Assembly (NCBI RefSeq): GCF_004028635.1 | Contig: NZ_RQJW01000004.1 | Coordinates: 1-64,000, forward strand | Reading direction: 5' to 3' | DNA from: Streptomyces cyaneus | Lineage (GTDB): Bacteria; Actinomycetota; Actinomycetes; Streptomycetales; Streptomycetaceae | Length of the DNA stretch: 64,000 nt | Shown here: positions 36,681-45,687 of the stretch, piece after piece | Layout of the letters: the number at the start of each line of letters is the position of its first letter | Position numbering within the stretch: position 1 is the stretch's first letter | Notes under the pieces: model-generated | The model's input: only the letters and a program-made list of their open reading frames with translations | Databases searched by the model: none | What the model was told of the DNA's origin: nothing | Made by a program: the position numbers and the translations under genes

Positions 36681-36989
36681 ATGTTCGAAGTCAGGTCGGG
36701 GGCCTACAGATTCGGCGTCGACACCGTCCTCGACGGCCTCGGCGAGGCCGAGGATGCGGCCGGAGAGCTGCGCGACCTGGTGGCGGACCTGGACGCTCCG
36801 GGCGCACCGACGGCGAGCGAACAGGCCCGGCAAGTCCAGACCTCCGTCAACGCCGCATGGACCACCTACGCGGCGGATGGTGCGCAGAGCACCGACGAAC
36901 ACGTGGACCGGGCCCGGGCACGTCTGGGCGACGTCGTCAGATCCCGGACTGCTGTGGCTAGCTTCGGGTGGTCGGGCAGGCGGAGGTGA
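36681..36989 (+). CDS. Small helical hypothetical protein (WXG100-like size)
   Basis: The 102-residue protein is predicted to be two long helices (TVLDGLGEAEDAAGELRDLVADL, in segments, and TASEQARQVQTSVNAAWTTYAADG). Size and helical-hairpin pattern recall ESX/WXG100-type proteins, but no WxG turn is present. ATG 36681 is chosen because CGGAG lies seven bases upstream. Identity is open. Confidence 0.45.
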   Translation: MFEVRSGAYRFGVDTVLDGLGEAEDAAGELRDLVADLDAPGAPTASEQARQVQTSVNAAWTTYAADGAQSTDEHVDRARARLGDVVRSRTAVASFGWSGRRR

Positions 36990-37286
36990 CAGAAGGTCGG
37001 CGGCTGGGAGGAGGAGACCTGCCATGTGGTGGGCGATATCGGCCTCGTAACGCCGTACGTGCCAGACCTCTGACGGTCCGTCCGCCTCTATTCGACGATC
37101 ATCCTCAACGGCAGCTACTACTGCCTCTGCGGCTCCAAGAGACCCTGCGGCAACGGCGTCACCAGCCGCCTACTGCGCCGTGGCCTGACTCTCACGGCCA
37201 ACTACGTTGCTTCCTGGGCTGGGGCCGGGGATTTTCCAGGCCAGTACCCGCAGGTCAGACGCTGTTCTGTTGGTTTTTGGCGGGCA
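36990..37286. other. Intergenic gap with a micro-ORF behind a strong RBS
   Basis: The only structured item is at 37007-37050, where GGGAGGAGGAG is followed by an ATG at 37024 and an eight-codon frame MWWAISAS ending in TAA. It could be a leader peptide or chance. No gene is otherwise recognised. Confidence 0.3.
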
Positions 37287-37892
37287 CTACCGGGAGCCGG
37301 GAGTCCTGGGTGTGTCGGGGTGCTGCAGGGTGGTGAGCCACTGGGTCACGACGGCGTCGATGAAGGTGTCGGTGACCTGGCCGCGGTCGAGGAAGAGCCG
37401 GGCGAGGACGGGTCCGTAGAGCAGGGTGAACTCGTCGTCGCTGATCTGGATGCCCGAAGGTTCCAGCAGCTTGTTGAAGTCGGTGTAGCGGTCTTCGCCG
37501 ATGCGGACGAGTGCCTGGGCGCTGTCGGGGTCGTGGTCGGCCTGGGCGGTGACGGCGAGGGCCGCGGTGCGCACGGCCGGCACGCTGACGCCGGCGCGCA
37601 GGCTCTTCAGCCAGGCGGTGGCCACGGCCCGCACGTCGCTGCCCGGTTCGGGGTAGGTGCCGAGGTCGGGGCCTTCGAGGATGAGGTCGAAGAGCAGTGC
37701 GGCTCGGGTGGGCCAGTGCCGGTAGAGGGTCTGGCGGGTGACGTCCGCCCGCTCGGCCAGCAGGGCATAGGTCAGCCCGGCCGGTCCCACCTGAGGCAGC
37801 AGTTCTCGCGCGACGGCCAGCACGCGGTTGCGGGTGCGCTGCACGCGCGGGTTGCTCTGGGTCGGCTGTCGGCGGTGGAGGGGCTGCTTCAT
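37287..37892 (-). CDS. TetR/AcrR family repressor
   Basis: The protein has 201 residues. Its N-terminal helix-turn-helix (RNRVLAVARELLPQVGPAGLTYALLAERADVTRQTLYRHWPTR, residues 21-65, in segments) is typical of the family. The C-terminal ligand domain is unassigned. It is divergent from an alpha/beta-hydrolase gene, and three copies of a 21-bp imperfect palindrome lie between them. Control of itself and the hydrolase is therefore likely. Confidence 0.9.
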   Translation of the reverse strand: MKQPLHRRQPTQSNPRVQRTRNRVLAVARELLPQVGPAGLTYALLAERADVTRQTLYRHWPTRAALLFDLILEGPDLGTYPEPGSDVRAVATAWLKSLRAGVSVPAVRTAALAVTAQADHDPDSAQALVRIGEDRYTDFNKLLEPSGIQISDDEFTLLYGPVLARLFLDRGQVTDTFIDAVVTQWLTTLQHPDTPRTPGSR

Positions 37893-37910
37893 GCCTCCAC
37901 CCTACCGGTT

Positions 37911-38000
37911 AATCATACGCTGCGCGTGATTGACGTCACAGCTTGAATCATACGCCGAGTGTGATACACCTGGAAGAGTAATCACACGCACTGGATGATT
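37911..38000. promoter_or_regulatory. Three operator-like palindromes between tetR and hydrolase genes
   Basis: Three 21-bp sites start at 37911, 37946 and 37980, spaced 35 and 34 bases. Each begins AATCA(T/C)ACGC and ends (T/G)GATT or TGATA. The first is nearly perfect (AATCA..CGC..GCG..TGATT). The spacing is about three and a third helical turns. They lie over the region where both promoters must be. Confidence 0.82.
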
Positions 38001-38030
38001 CTTCCGTGCCGGTACGCATTCGAAAGGCAG

Positions 38031-38831
38031 ATGGCCATGTCACCTCGCAACCCGCTCGAAGCCACCTTTGCCCGCACTCGCCTCGGCTCCGGCCCCGGCC
38101 TCCTCCTCGCCCACGGCGCCGGCAGCAGCCTGGCCGGTACCTACGGCCCTGTCCTGGAAGCACTCGCCGCCCGCTACACGATCGTCGGCATCGACTACCC
38201 CGGCAGCGGCGACACCCCCCGCTCCACCACCCCGCTGTCCGTCGACGACCTCGCCGACCAGCTCATCGCCGCCGCCGACGCAGAGGGCCTCGACCGCTTC
38301 GCCGTGTCCGGCTACTCCCTCGGCGGCCCGGTCGCCATCCGAGCCGCCACCCGCCACCCCGAGCGCGTCACCGCACTCGTCCTGACCGCCGCCTTCCCGC
38401 ACCGCGACAACCGGCTTGCTCTCGCCTCCTCGGTCTGGAGCAAGATCGCCGCGTCCGGCGACCGCGAGCTGCTCGCCGAATTCCAGCTCATGATGGCCCT
38501 CGGCACCCAGGCACTGGAGTCGATGCCGGCCGAGCAACTGCAGCAGACCCTCGGCTACGTCGCCGCCAGTGCGGCCGACGGCAGCTCCGAGCAGACCGAC
38601 CTCGTCGGCCAGGCCGACGTCCGGGACGACCTCGCCGGCCTCACGGTCCCCACCCTGGTCGTCTCGACCACCGACGACCGGCTCGTCTCCACCGCCCTGC
38701 ACCGCCACCTCGCAGAGACCATCCCCGGCGCCGAACTCGCGGAAATCGCCACCGGCCACCTGCCGATGCTGGAGCGGACCGAGGAGTGGCTGCAGCTCAT
38801 GACCGACTTCCTCGGCAAGCACAACGCCTGA
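38031..38831 (+). CDS. Alpha/beta-fold hydrolase
   Basis: The protein has 266 residues. The oxyanion segment LAHGAGSS, the nucleophile elbow GYSLGG, a late Asp (VVSTTDD) and the final His in ATGHLPMLE give a full triad. It belongs to the small esterase or lactonase-like group. The substrate is unknown, but it is probably what the adjacent TetR protein responds to. ATG 38031 has GAAAGG upstream; an alternative ATG is at 38037. Confidence 0.85.
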   Translation: MAMSPRNPLEATFARTRLGSGPGLLLAHGAGSSLAGTYGPVLEALAARYTIVGIDYPGSGDTPRSTTPLSVDDLADQLIAAADAEGLDRFAVSGYSLGGPVAIRAATRHPERVTALVLTAAFPHRDNRLALASSVWSKIAASGDRELLAEFQLMMALGTQALESMPAEQLQQTLGYVAASAADGSSEQTDLVGQADVRDDLAGLTVPTLVVSTTDDRLVSTALHRHLAETIPGAELAEIATGHLPMLERTEEWLQLMTDFLGKHNA

Positions 38832-39006
38832 AAGCACACCGCTTCGGGGCCACGCAGCGAACAGCGGCCTAGCCCCTCACCCGGACCACCATTGATCGCG
38901 ACTCACTGCACGCCCTGGTGGTGGAAATTGGCCACCTCCCGGCCCGAAATCACTTGAATCTCTGTGGGTTCGTAGACCCACTTCCCCTCGAGTTCATGGA
39001 GGAATC

Positions 39007-39378
39007 ATGCTCACGTTCGGCAGCCTCGACGAGTCCACCCACCACCGCGACCAGCAGAAGGAGAAGGCCGGCCCGGTCACCATCATCAACACGTTTGTCG
39101 CGCCCATAGGCAAGGAGGACGAGGTGGTGGCCGCCTGGACGGCCGACGCGGAGTACATGAAGAAGTCGGGGAGCCTTCTTTCGGTGCAGCTGTACCGGGG
39201 CATCGGCGGCAGCCGGCTGTTCACCAACGTCGCGGTCTGGAAATCCACCGAGCACCTCCGTGCAGCGCTCGGCACACCGGAGTTCGCCTCGTACCTGGAG
39301 CACTACCCTGACGGCACCGTCGCCTACCCGCACCTGTACCAGAAGCTCGCTGTCGAGGGCGTCTGCGAAGGGGAATGA
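39007..39378 (+). CDS. Antibiotic-biosynthesis-monooxygenase-fold protein
   Basis: The protein has 123 residues. The ferredoxin-like dimeric alpha-beta barrel pattern is seen in VTIINTFVAPIGKEDEVVAAW, YRGIGGSRLFTNVAVWKSTEHLRAAL and the C-terminal AYPHLYQKL. Proteins of this family oxidise small phenols or degrade haem, but many have no known role. GGAGGA stands six bases before the ATG. Confidence 0.75.
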   Translation: MLTFGSLDESTHHRDQQKEKAGPVTIINTFVAPIGKEDEVVAAWTADAEYMKKSGSLLSVQLYRGIGGSRLFTNVAVWKSTEHLRAALGTPEFASYLEHYPDGTVAYPHLYQKLAVEGVCEGE

Positions 39379-39872
39379 CGACCACTCCCCGACTCCGGGC
39401 TGCCGCTCGCCACGCACACAAGGTGTAGCGATGTGCAGTCCCTGGGCGGCGGGACGGCTCGCGCCGATGACGCCGATCTGTTCCCTCTGTCCGACCGGCC
39501 GGTGCTCGACGCGCTCGGCCTGGTCAGCGAAGAGCAAACGCAGCGGCAGGACGCGCGGACCCATGAGCTGGTCACCTACGTCGCCGGACAGGCGTGTCCG
39601 GCGACGTAGGCGCCCCCATTGCACGGCCGGACGATGCAGGACGCAATCGCTGCCGGGAGCGCCGACGAGCCGGAAGTCCAGGGCAAGGCGGAATCAAAGT
39701 GGAAATGGACGCCGATACCCAAGTCGGAGCCCGCCGGGTTCCCGCACGAGGCGCCGGCGACGCTGATCGAGTCGGGCGGAACCATCCAGTTTCCCTACCG
39801 CGACTGAGCTTCCCCCGAGATGCGGAGTGAGTTGACAGAGGTCGGATGGGACTCATGAGAGGAACATCGACC
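39379..39872. other. Region without a recognisable intact gene
   Basis: Short open segments (for example 39430-39607 and 39619-39807 on the plus strand) have protein-like composition but no recognised domain, and neither makes a full gene. They are probably remnants next to the transposase fragments that follow. Confidence 0.4.
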
Positions 39873-40000
39873 ATGGCTGCCCCCAGGAAGTACTCGCTGG
39901 AGGTGCGTGAGCGTGCAGTGCGGATGTATCGCAGCGCCGATCCGAAGCCGCAGATCAAGAAGCTCGCCGTCGATCTGGGCTGCGCGTCGGCGACGGCGTC
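39873..40000 (+). pseudogene. IS3-family transposase OrfA remnant
   Basis: The start MAAPRKYSLEVRERAVRMYR and the following KPQIKKLAVDLG match the N-terminal helix-turn-helix of IS3-type OrfA proteins. Similarity stops after about 36 codons. No OrfB or matching ends are seen. Confidence 0.75.
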
Positions 40001-40108
40001 GACCCTGGCACGCACATCGGAGTTCCTTACCCGTGGGGGGTGTGCGCCGCACAGGGCCCGCTCCGGGGCGCGTTTGCAGCATGGATCAAGGTTCTCCTCT
40101 GTGACCGT

Positions 40109-40139
40109 CGGTGGTTGAGGCGAATTGCCTCAACCACCG
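40109..40139. repeat. Perfect 13-bp inverted repeat
   Basis: CGGTGGTTGAGGC and its exact complement flank a 5-base loop (GAATT). It lies between the two transposase remnants and may be a leftover insertion-sequence end or a terminator. Confidence 0.75.
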
Positions 40140-40254
40140 AGGAGTTGTTGGAAGCCGTTGTCTTACCGGATGTGATCGTTGAGTTTCCGCTGGTCAGGGA
40201 TGGTCTCGGCGTCGTCGTGGCAGGGTTCGGACGTTCAGTTCGTGCTCGGCGCCG

Positions 40255-40600
40255 GTGACGTCGGTGATGGGGCTGCTGGAAGAGGGGGGAGACGGGGCGG
40301 AGGCGGCGTTGGAACGCCGGGTGATCGCGCGGGCGGAGGTCGCCGAGGCCCTGGCCCCCGCGGCCGAGACGGACTACGCCCACGACCTGGTCGGCCACCT
40401 GACCTCGGACATGCTCCTCCTGGCGGACCGCGCCTTTGACAGCAACGAACTGCTCGCAGACATCGCAGCTCTGGGACTCAGTTCCTGATACGCGCCACCA
40501 GCACCCGACGCCCGCCGGTGCTGACGCTGCTGCCCGACGGCTCCTACTGACCCGGATCGGGGGGCCTCCCGCTGCGGGTGGTTACCTCCGCCCACACCAC
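40255..40600 (+). pseudogene. IS4-type transposase remnant with frameshifts
   Basis: TSDMLLLADRAFDSNELLADIAA, then LIRATSTRRPPVLTLLPDGSY, then LTRIGGLPLRVV are consecutive IS4-type transposase segments. They lie in three different frames, so at least two frameshifts have occurred. The 5' and 3' parts of the gene are missing. Confidence 0.75.
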
Positions 40601-40841
40601 GCAGCGCAGCAGAACGAGATCTCCAACACCGATGTGCTGCTGAAACCGGAGGTACTGGAGCGGACCGGTCCAGAGCCTCGATCTGCTGGGATGGCGTCCG
40701 CGAGGCGGGAGCCATCCCATACGCGATGAGCACGATCATGACCTTCGCTGTGGTGCGGCCCGCTGCAGGCGGCAATGGCCGCGAACGGGTGCTGCCACCG
40801 AAACCGGTGGTGCCCGCCCGGGGACGTCCTCTGTTCGCCTG

Positions 40842-41828
40842 CTACTTGTCGACAAGCGACATGTGGTACTCGTTGTAGCGGTCTCCCTCTACCCCGACCC
40901 GGCCGGCGAGTTCGTTGAGGTCCGCCAGGTCGTCGGCGGAGAGCGGGAGTTGGGCGGCGCCGATGTTCTCCTCGATGCGCGTGATGCGCCTCGTTCCGGG
41001 AATCGGAACGATCGACGGATGCTGCGCAAGCAGCCAGGCGAGTGCGACCTGCCCCGGCGTGGCGTCTTTGGCTTGCGCGAGCGTTGCGATGTGCTCGATC
41101 AGAACCTGGTTCGCCGCCCGGTTCCCCTCCGTGAACCGGGGGATGGTTGTGCGGACGTCGTCAGCCGCGAACGACGTCGACGCGTCCACTGCCCCGGTCA
41201 GGAACCCCTTGCCGAGGGGGCTGAAGGGCACGAATCCGATCCCGAGCGCCGCGCACGTCGGCAGGACCTCTGGTTCGGGATCCCGGGTCCACAGCGAGTA
41301 CTCGCTCTGCACTGCCGCCACCGGGTGGACCGAGTGAGCACGGCGGATGGTCTCCGCACCGGCCTCCGAGAGCCCGAAGCAGCGGACCTTGCCCTCCTGC
41401 ACGAGGTCGCCCACTGCGCCGGCGACCTCTTCGATCGGCACCTGTGGATCAACGCGGTGCTGGTAGAACAGGTCGATCGTCTCGACCCCGAGCCGTTCGA
41501 GGGAGGCCGTCGCGACGGCACGGATCTGCTCGGGCCGACTGTTGAGTCCGACTGAGGCACCGTTCTCGATGCGGAATCCGAACTTCGTGGCGATCACCAC
41601 TTGTTCACGCACCGGCGCGAGGGCTTCTCCGACGAGTTCCTCGTTGACGTAGGGGCCGTACACCTCTGCGGTGTCGAAAAACGTGACCCCGCGGTCGACG
41701 GCGCCCCGGAGCACAGCGATCATGTCGGTTCGATCGCCGGGGTTCGGGCCGTAACTCTGGGACATCCCCATGGCGCCGAGGCCGATGGCGGATACCCGGA
41801 GGTCTCGCCCGAGCGTTCGCGTGTGCAT
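40842..41828 (-). CDS. Aldo/keto reductase
   Basis: This 328-residue NADPH-dependent AKR has the catalytic tetrad Asp52, Tyr57, Lys82 and His123 (FDTAEVYG, ATKFG, YQHRVD). The C-terminal cofactor segment PIPGTRRITRIEENIGA is typical. It probably reduces an aldehyde or ketone of unknown identity. It stands alone, with IS remnants downstream. Confidence 0.92.
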   Translation of the reverse strand: MHTRTLGRDLRVSAIGLGAMGMSQSYGPNPGDRTDMIAVLRGAVDRGVTFFDTAEVYGPYVNEELVGEALAPVREQVVIATKFGFRIENGASVGLNSRPEQIRAVATASLERLGVETIDLFYQHRVDPQVPIEEVAGAVGDLVQEGKVRCFGLSEAGAETIRRAHSVHPVAAVQSEYSLWTRDPEPEVLPTCAALGIGFVPFSPLGKGFLTGAVDASTSFAADDVRTTIPRFTEGNRAANQVLIEHIATLAQAKDATPGQVALAWLLAQHPSIVPIPGTRRITRIEENIGAAQLPLSADDLADLNELAGRVGVEGDRYNEYHMSLVDK

Positions 41829-41991
41829 TCTTCCTCCTTGTTGGTGCCAACACCGGTCGGCTGCTCTAGGACGTTGACGTGCCTGACGCTGATTCCGCGC
41901 CCCGGATCACCGTCCCAGGAGCCCAGGAAACCGATCCCGCCGCCGTCACGAACGGCGGAGCGCCGAGCTCTTCGACAGGCGATCGAACTGG

Positions 41992-42996
41992 TCACGCCGG
42001 CCGCGTGATTGCGCTGAGACCCGGGCGGCTGTCGTTCACCGCGCTGTCCCCCGAGAACAGGCGCTGGGCGTTGGCCGTCGTCAGGGAACGCCACGTGGTC
42101 CCCTCTACCGGTGACTCGGCCGCGTCGATCGCCGCGATGTGGGCATCGGCCAGCGGGGGAGGCGTCCAGCAGTAGTCGCTGCCGAACAGCACGCGGTCCG
42201 GATCGACGAGGTTGAGCAGCGCGGGGACGTGGCGTGGGAAGGCTGTGCCCGCCATGTCGTAGTACAGGCCGCGTAGTTGCTGCACCGCATCGAGGGAGGG
42301 TGAATTTTCCGAAGGCAGGAACAGCCTCATGAACTCGTTGATGCGGTCGGCCAGGACGGGAACCGCGCCACCGCAGTGCGGAACGATCACCTGGATATTG
42401 GGGTGGCGCGTCAGGACGCCCGCCATCACCAGGTCCGTGACGGTGCGAGCCGTGTCGAAGATGTACTCGACCATCGGCCGCGGTCGGCCGAGTGCGGACT
42501 GTTCCCAGCACACCGGTGAGGTGGGGTGCAGGAAGACCACGGCGCGGCGGCGGTCGAGTTCCGCGAAGAGCAGGTCGAGGCGTTGGTCGCCCAGGTACAC
42601 ACCGTGCGTGTGCGTCAGCAAGGCCAGGCCGTCGGCGCCGAGTTCGTCGAAGGCGAATGCGATCTCCTCCAACGAGCCGTCCACGTCCGGCAGGGGAAGC
42701 GACACGAAGTTGCCGAAGCGGCCGGGGTGGTCTCGGGTCAGTTCGGCGGTGTACTCGTTGACGCGCCGGGCGAGGAGTCGGGCCGCCTTGTCGTCGCCGA
42801 AGTGCACGCCGGGAGACGACATGGACAGCATCGCGATCTCGATGCCGTTGCGGTCCATCAGGTCCAGGTGCGCTTCCACGGACCACGACGGCCAGCCGCC
42901 CATGCCATCGGGGTGGGCGTGGCCCGCCGCTGTCGCCTGCTGGACGTAGAAGTCGGGCAGGAGGTGGGCGTGGACGTCGATGAGGCCGGAGGACAT
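41992..42996 (-). CDS. Amidohydrolase-2 (ACMSD-like) family metal-dependent hydrolase or decarboxylase
   Basis: The protein has 334 residues. Metal ligands are His9 and His11 in DVHAHLLP, a central His in VVFLHPTSP, another in VIVPHCGGAVP, and Asp in VLFGSDYCW. Members decarboxylate or hydrolyse aromatic or semialdehyde acids. The presence of reductases around it suggests breakdown of an aromatic compound, which is an inference. Confidence 0.88.
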   Translation of the reverse strand: MSSGLIDVHAHLLPDFYVQQATAAGHAHPDGMGGWPSWSVEAHLDLMDRNGIEIAMLSMSSPGVHFGDDKAARLLARRVNEYTAELTRDHPGRFGNFVSLPLPDVDGSLEEIAFAFDELGADGLALLTHTHGVYLGDQRLDLLFAELDRRRAVVFLHPTSPVCWEQSALGRPRPMVEYIFDTARTVTDLVMAGVLTRHPNIQVIVPHCGGAVPVLADRINEFMRLFLPSENSPSLDAVQQLRGLYYDMAGTAFPRHVPALLNLVDPDRVLFGSDYCWTPPPLADAHIAAIDAAESPVEGTTWRSLTTANAQRLFSGDSAVNDSRPGLSAITRPA

Positions 42997-43052
42997 TGCA
43001 GGAGAGATCCCTTCCTATGGGGCTTGGGGCAAGGCCGGGTGTCGGACTCGGC

Positions 43053-44639
43053 TCACTCCACCTGCTCGCGTCCGGCCAGCCGCACCTCTTCGTTGTCCAG
43101 AGCGGCCTGGAGCTGACGCAGCACGGTGTCGTCGATCTGCCGCTCGTCGCGCAGGCGTACGACGGTTGCGCGTTTGTGGGCGATGAGAGCGAGGCGGAGG
43201 TCGGTGTAGTGGCGGTTGTGGAGCAGGGCGGGATCGTCGTCCGTGCCCGCGCCTCTGGCCCTTACGGTGGCCAGGTGGGCCTCGTACTCCTGGTGCAGCC
43301 ACTCCATGACCTTGGGGGTGGTGCCCAGTTCGGCGGCGAGTCGCGGTAGTGCCTCGATGGCTTCCTCGGTGGCAGTGGTATCGGCGAGGACGTGCTCCTC
43401 ATCGACGGACGTGTCGCGCGGCAGCTTCGCCCAGCGCACCACGCCCGGCAGCAGCAGCCCCTGCACCACGAGAGTGACCACGATGGCGCCGGAGGTGACG
43501 AAGACGATGAAGGCACGGTCGGGGAAAGGCACGCCGGAGTCGAGGGTCTCCGGCACCGAGAGCGCCACCGCAAGCGACACCGCGCCCCGGAACCCCGCGA
43601 GGCCGCTGACGGTGCGTGCCCGGTGACTGATTCTGCGCAGCCGCTGGTCAGGACGCCGGTCGAGCAGGCGGATCAGGCAGGCGGAGGAGAACAGGAACGC
43701 GAACCGGACCGCGACCAGCACCACGCTGACCACTCCGATCGCGATCAGGGCGTCGCGGAGGTCGGACCGGTTCAAGTGGCGGAGCGCATATTGGAGTTCC
43801 ACTCCGACCAGGACGAACAGTGCGCCGTTGATGATGAAGGTGAGCAGTGGCCAGAAGGCCAGTGCCTGGCGGCGGTGCTCGGCGCGGATGAGACTCGGCG
43901 CCACCTGGGCCATGATCAGCCCGCTCACGACGACCGCGAGGACACCGGAGGCGTGGATCAGCTCGGCGAGCAGATACGCCGTGAACGGCGCCAGAATCAT
44001 CACGAGATTGCCCAGCAGGGGGTCATCCAGGCGGCGCCGCAGGTTCATGTTGACCCAGGCGACCACCACGCCGACCGCGGCCCCGCCGCCGTAGGCCAGG
44101 AGGAACAGCGCGCCGACATGCGGAAGAGTGAGGTGCTCCTCGCCGACGGTGAGACCGACCGCCAGGCCGAAGATGACCAGAGCCGTGCCGTCGTTGACGA
44201 GGCTCTCGGCACGCAGCACGGTGACCTGACGACGCGGCAGAGACCGGGCCAGGACGCCCACCGCGGTCGCGTCGGTCGGAGCCACGGCCGCTCCCAGCGC
44301 CCACGCCGGTCCCCACGGCAGTCCGAGCGCGTGCCCCGCGACCGCCACGGCCCCCGCGGTGAGGATCACCAAGACCGTGCTGAGCAGCACGATGCCGCGC
44401 AGGTTCGAACGGATCTCCCGCATGGACGTGGTCAGGCTCTCCCAGTACAGCAACACCGGCAGGAAGAGCAGCAGCACCACTTCCGGCGGAAGCTGAGTCT
44501 GGCGCACGGCTGGGACCAGCCCCAGAAGAGCACCCACGACAAGCAGCACGACAGGCGGTGCAACACCCAAGCGCTGCGCAACGGCCTGCCCCACCAGCAC
44601 AGCCACGCCCAGGAGTACGACGAGTTCGAGACCGAGCAT
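43053..44639 (-). CDS. CPA1-family Na+/H+ antiporter
   Basis: The protein has 528 residues. About twelve membrane helices include the ion-binding segment GAAVAPTDATAVGVLAR and RAESLVNDGTALVIFGLAVG. A cytoplasmic tail of about 120 residues follows (from LPRDTSVDEEHV). It exchanges Na+ or K+ for protons across the cell membrane. Confidence 0.92.
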   Translation of the reverse strand: MLGLELVVLLGVAVLVGQAVAQRLGVAPPVVLLVVGALLGLVPAVRQTQLPPEVVLLLFLPVLLYWESLTTSMREIRSNLRGIVLLSTVLVILTAGAVAVAGHALGLPWGPAWALGAAVAPTDATAVGVLARSLPRRQVTVLRAESLVNDGTALVIFGLAVGLTVGEEHLTLPHVGALFLLAYGGGAAVGVVVAWVNMNLRRRLDDPLLGNLVMILAPFTAYLLAELIHASGVLAVVVSGLIMAQVAPSLIRAEHRRQALAFWPLLTFIINGALFVLVGVELQYALRHLNRSDLRDALIAIGVVSVVLVAVRFAFLFSSACLIRLLDRRPDQRLRRISHRARTVSGLAGFRGAVSLAVALSVPETLDSGVPFPDRAFIVFVTSGAIVVTLVVQGLLLPGVVRWAKLPRDTSVDEEHVLADTTATEEAIEALPRLAAELGTTPKVMEWLHQEYEAHLATVRARGAGTDDDPALLHNRHYTDLRLALIAHKRATVVRLRDERQIDDTVLRQLQAALDNEEVRLAGREQVE

Positions 44640-44706
44640 GGCGCCTACTCCTGTGTCGGGCTGACTATGGGCGGCAGTTCAGCGGCCTGAACCAGGAATG
44701 CCGTGC

Positions 44707-45078
44707 TCATCTGGGCACCAGCTGCAGCGTCGTCGAGCGCGCCGCCACCATGGGGTTGACGTACGATCCGCCAAAGCGGCCGTACTTGGTGCGGTACGCG
44801 GTGTCGACGCGGTCGTTGATCTCCGAGTCCGCCACCTCGACGAAGGCGACGTCCTTGTCGACGCCACCGGAGCGGATGTGCCCCTCGTGGCTTGCGCGGG
44901 CCGCGCGCCACCAGCCGCCGTGCGTGCCTTGGAAGGAGCGGACGTACAGGTTGTCACCGGCGCGGACGACCCAGATCGGCACCGGCCTGCGCAGAGTTCC
45001 GTTACGCCGGAGCGGCGCCATCTCCAACTCGTCGGCCCCCGCGATGCGGTCGAGCTCGTCGCTCGTCCATGTCGTCAT
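44707..45078 (-). CDS. DUF2255 family protein
   Basis: This is a 123-residue protein with TSDELDRIAGADELEMAPLRRNG, PVPIWVVRAGDNLYVRS and GGWWRAARASHEGHIRSGG, matching the DUF2255 family, which resembles flavin-reductase-like split barrels. GGAGAAAC precedes ATG 45078. It probably belonged to the decayed redox operon upstream. Function is unknown. Confidence 0.82.
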   Translation of the reverse strand: MTTWTSDELDRIAGADELEMAPLRRNGTLRRPVPIWVVRAGDNLYVRSFQGTHGGWWRAARASHEGHIRSGGVDKDVAFVEVADSEINDRVDTAYRTKYGRFGGSYVNPMVAARSTTLQLVPR

Positions 45079-45278
45079 CGGTGTTTCTCCAATTCCTTGA
45101 TCCGGTGAGGACAGGAGGAAGCTCGTCACGGTCGTCGGACCGGTCGCGGCACGAAATTCGCCGCGGCGCTGACGAAGGCCGTCACCGGCGGTGATAGCCA
45201 GGCTTTCGTGGGCTCCTGAGACCCAGAAGGGCGTAGGAACGGGCGTCGCTGTGGTCGGGGGTGTCAGAAGATCTGCGG

Positions 45279-45665
45279 TCACGCGGGCGTGGTGGTGAGA
45301 GGCTCACCGAGGTAGGTGCGGGTGATTCCGAGTGAGTCCTCGAAGACGCGATAGTCGGAGATCAGGCCGCCAACGACCGTGAAACGCAGGATCATCTCGC
45401 TTTCGAGTACCTGCCCCGAGGGCTGGAACCGGGAGGCGTACCAGCCCGGTACCAGTACCCGCCCGTCGGCTTCCACCATGGTCTGCACCTCGAACGCGAG
45501 CGGCTCGACGGCGGCGAAGAACGCGGTGAGGGACTGCCGGATCGCCTCCGGCCCGGTGCGGCGTCCGGCCCAGGGCGTCAGTGCCGGATCGCCTGGGATC
45601 GTCCAGGTCGCATGGGGAGTTACCGCTGGTTTGGTGTCGGCGGTGGTGGGTGCCGCCGACAGCGC
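45279..45665 (-). pseudogene. SnoaL-like protein, 5' end missing
   Basis: Translation from 45665 gives ATWTIPGDPALTPWAGRRTG, EAIRQSLTAFFAAVEPLAFEV, and a normal C-terminal half. An in-frame TGA (45666-45668) precedes it and no ATG or GTG start lies before the conserved core, so about 25 N-terminal residues are lost. A GTG at 45488 could only make the last 69 residues. Confidence 0.75.
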
Positions 45666-45687
45666 TCACCACCGCCGGGGCTTCAGG

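Noticed and set aside
37085..37286. Plus-strand frame with a YYCLCGSKRPCGNG segment, tested as a second Cys-rich peptide
   Set aside because: An in-frame stop lies just upstream, there is no start codon, and the cysteine pattern differs from the precursor at 27927.
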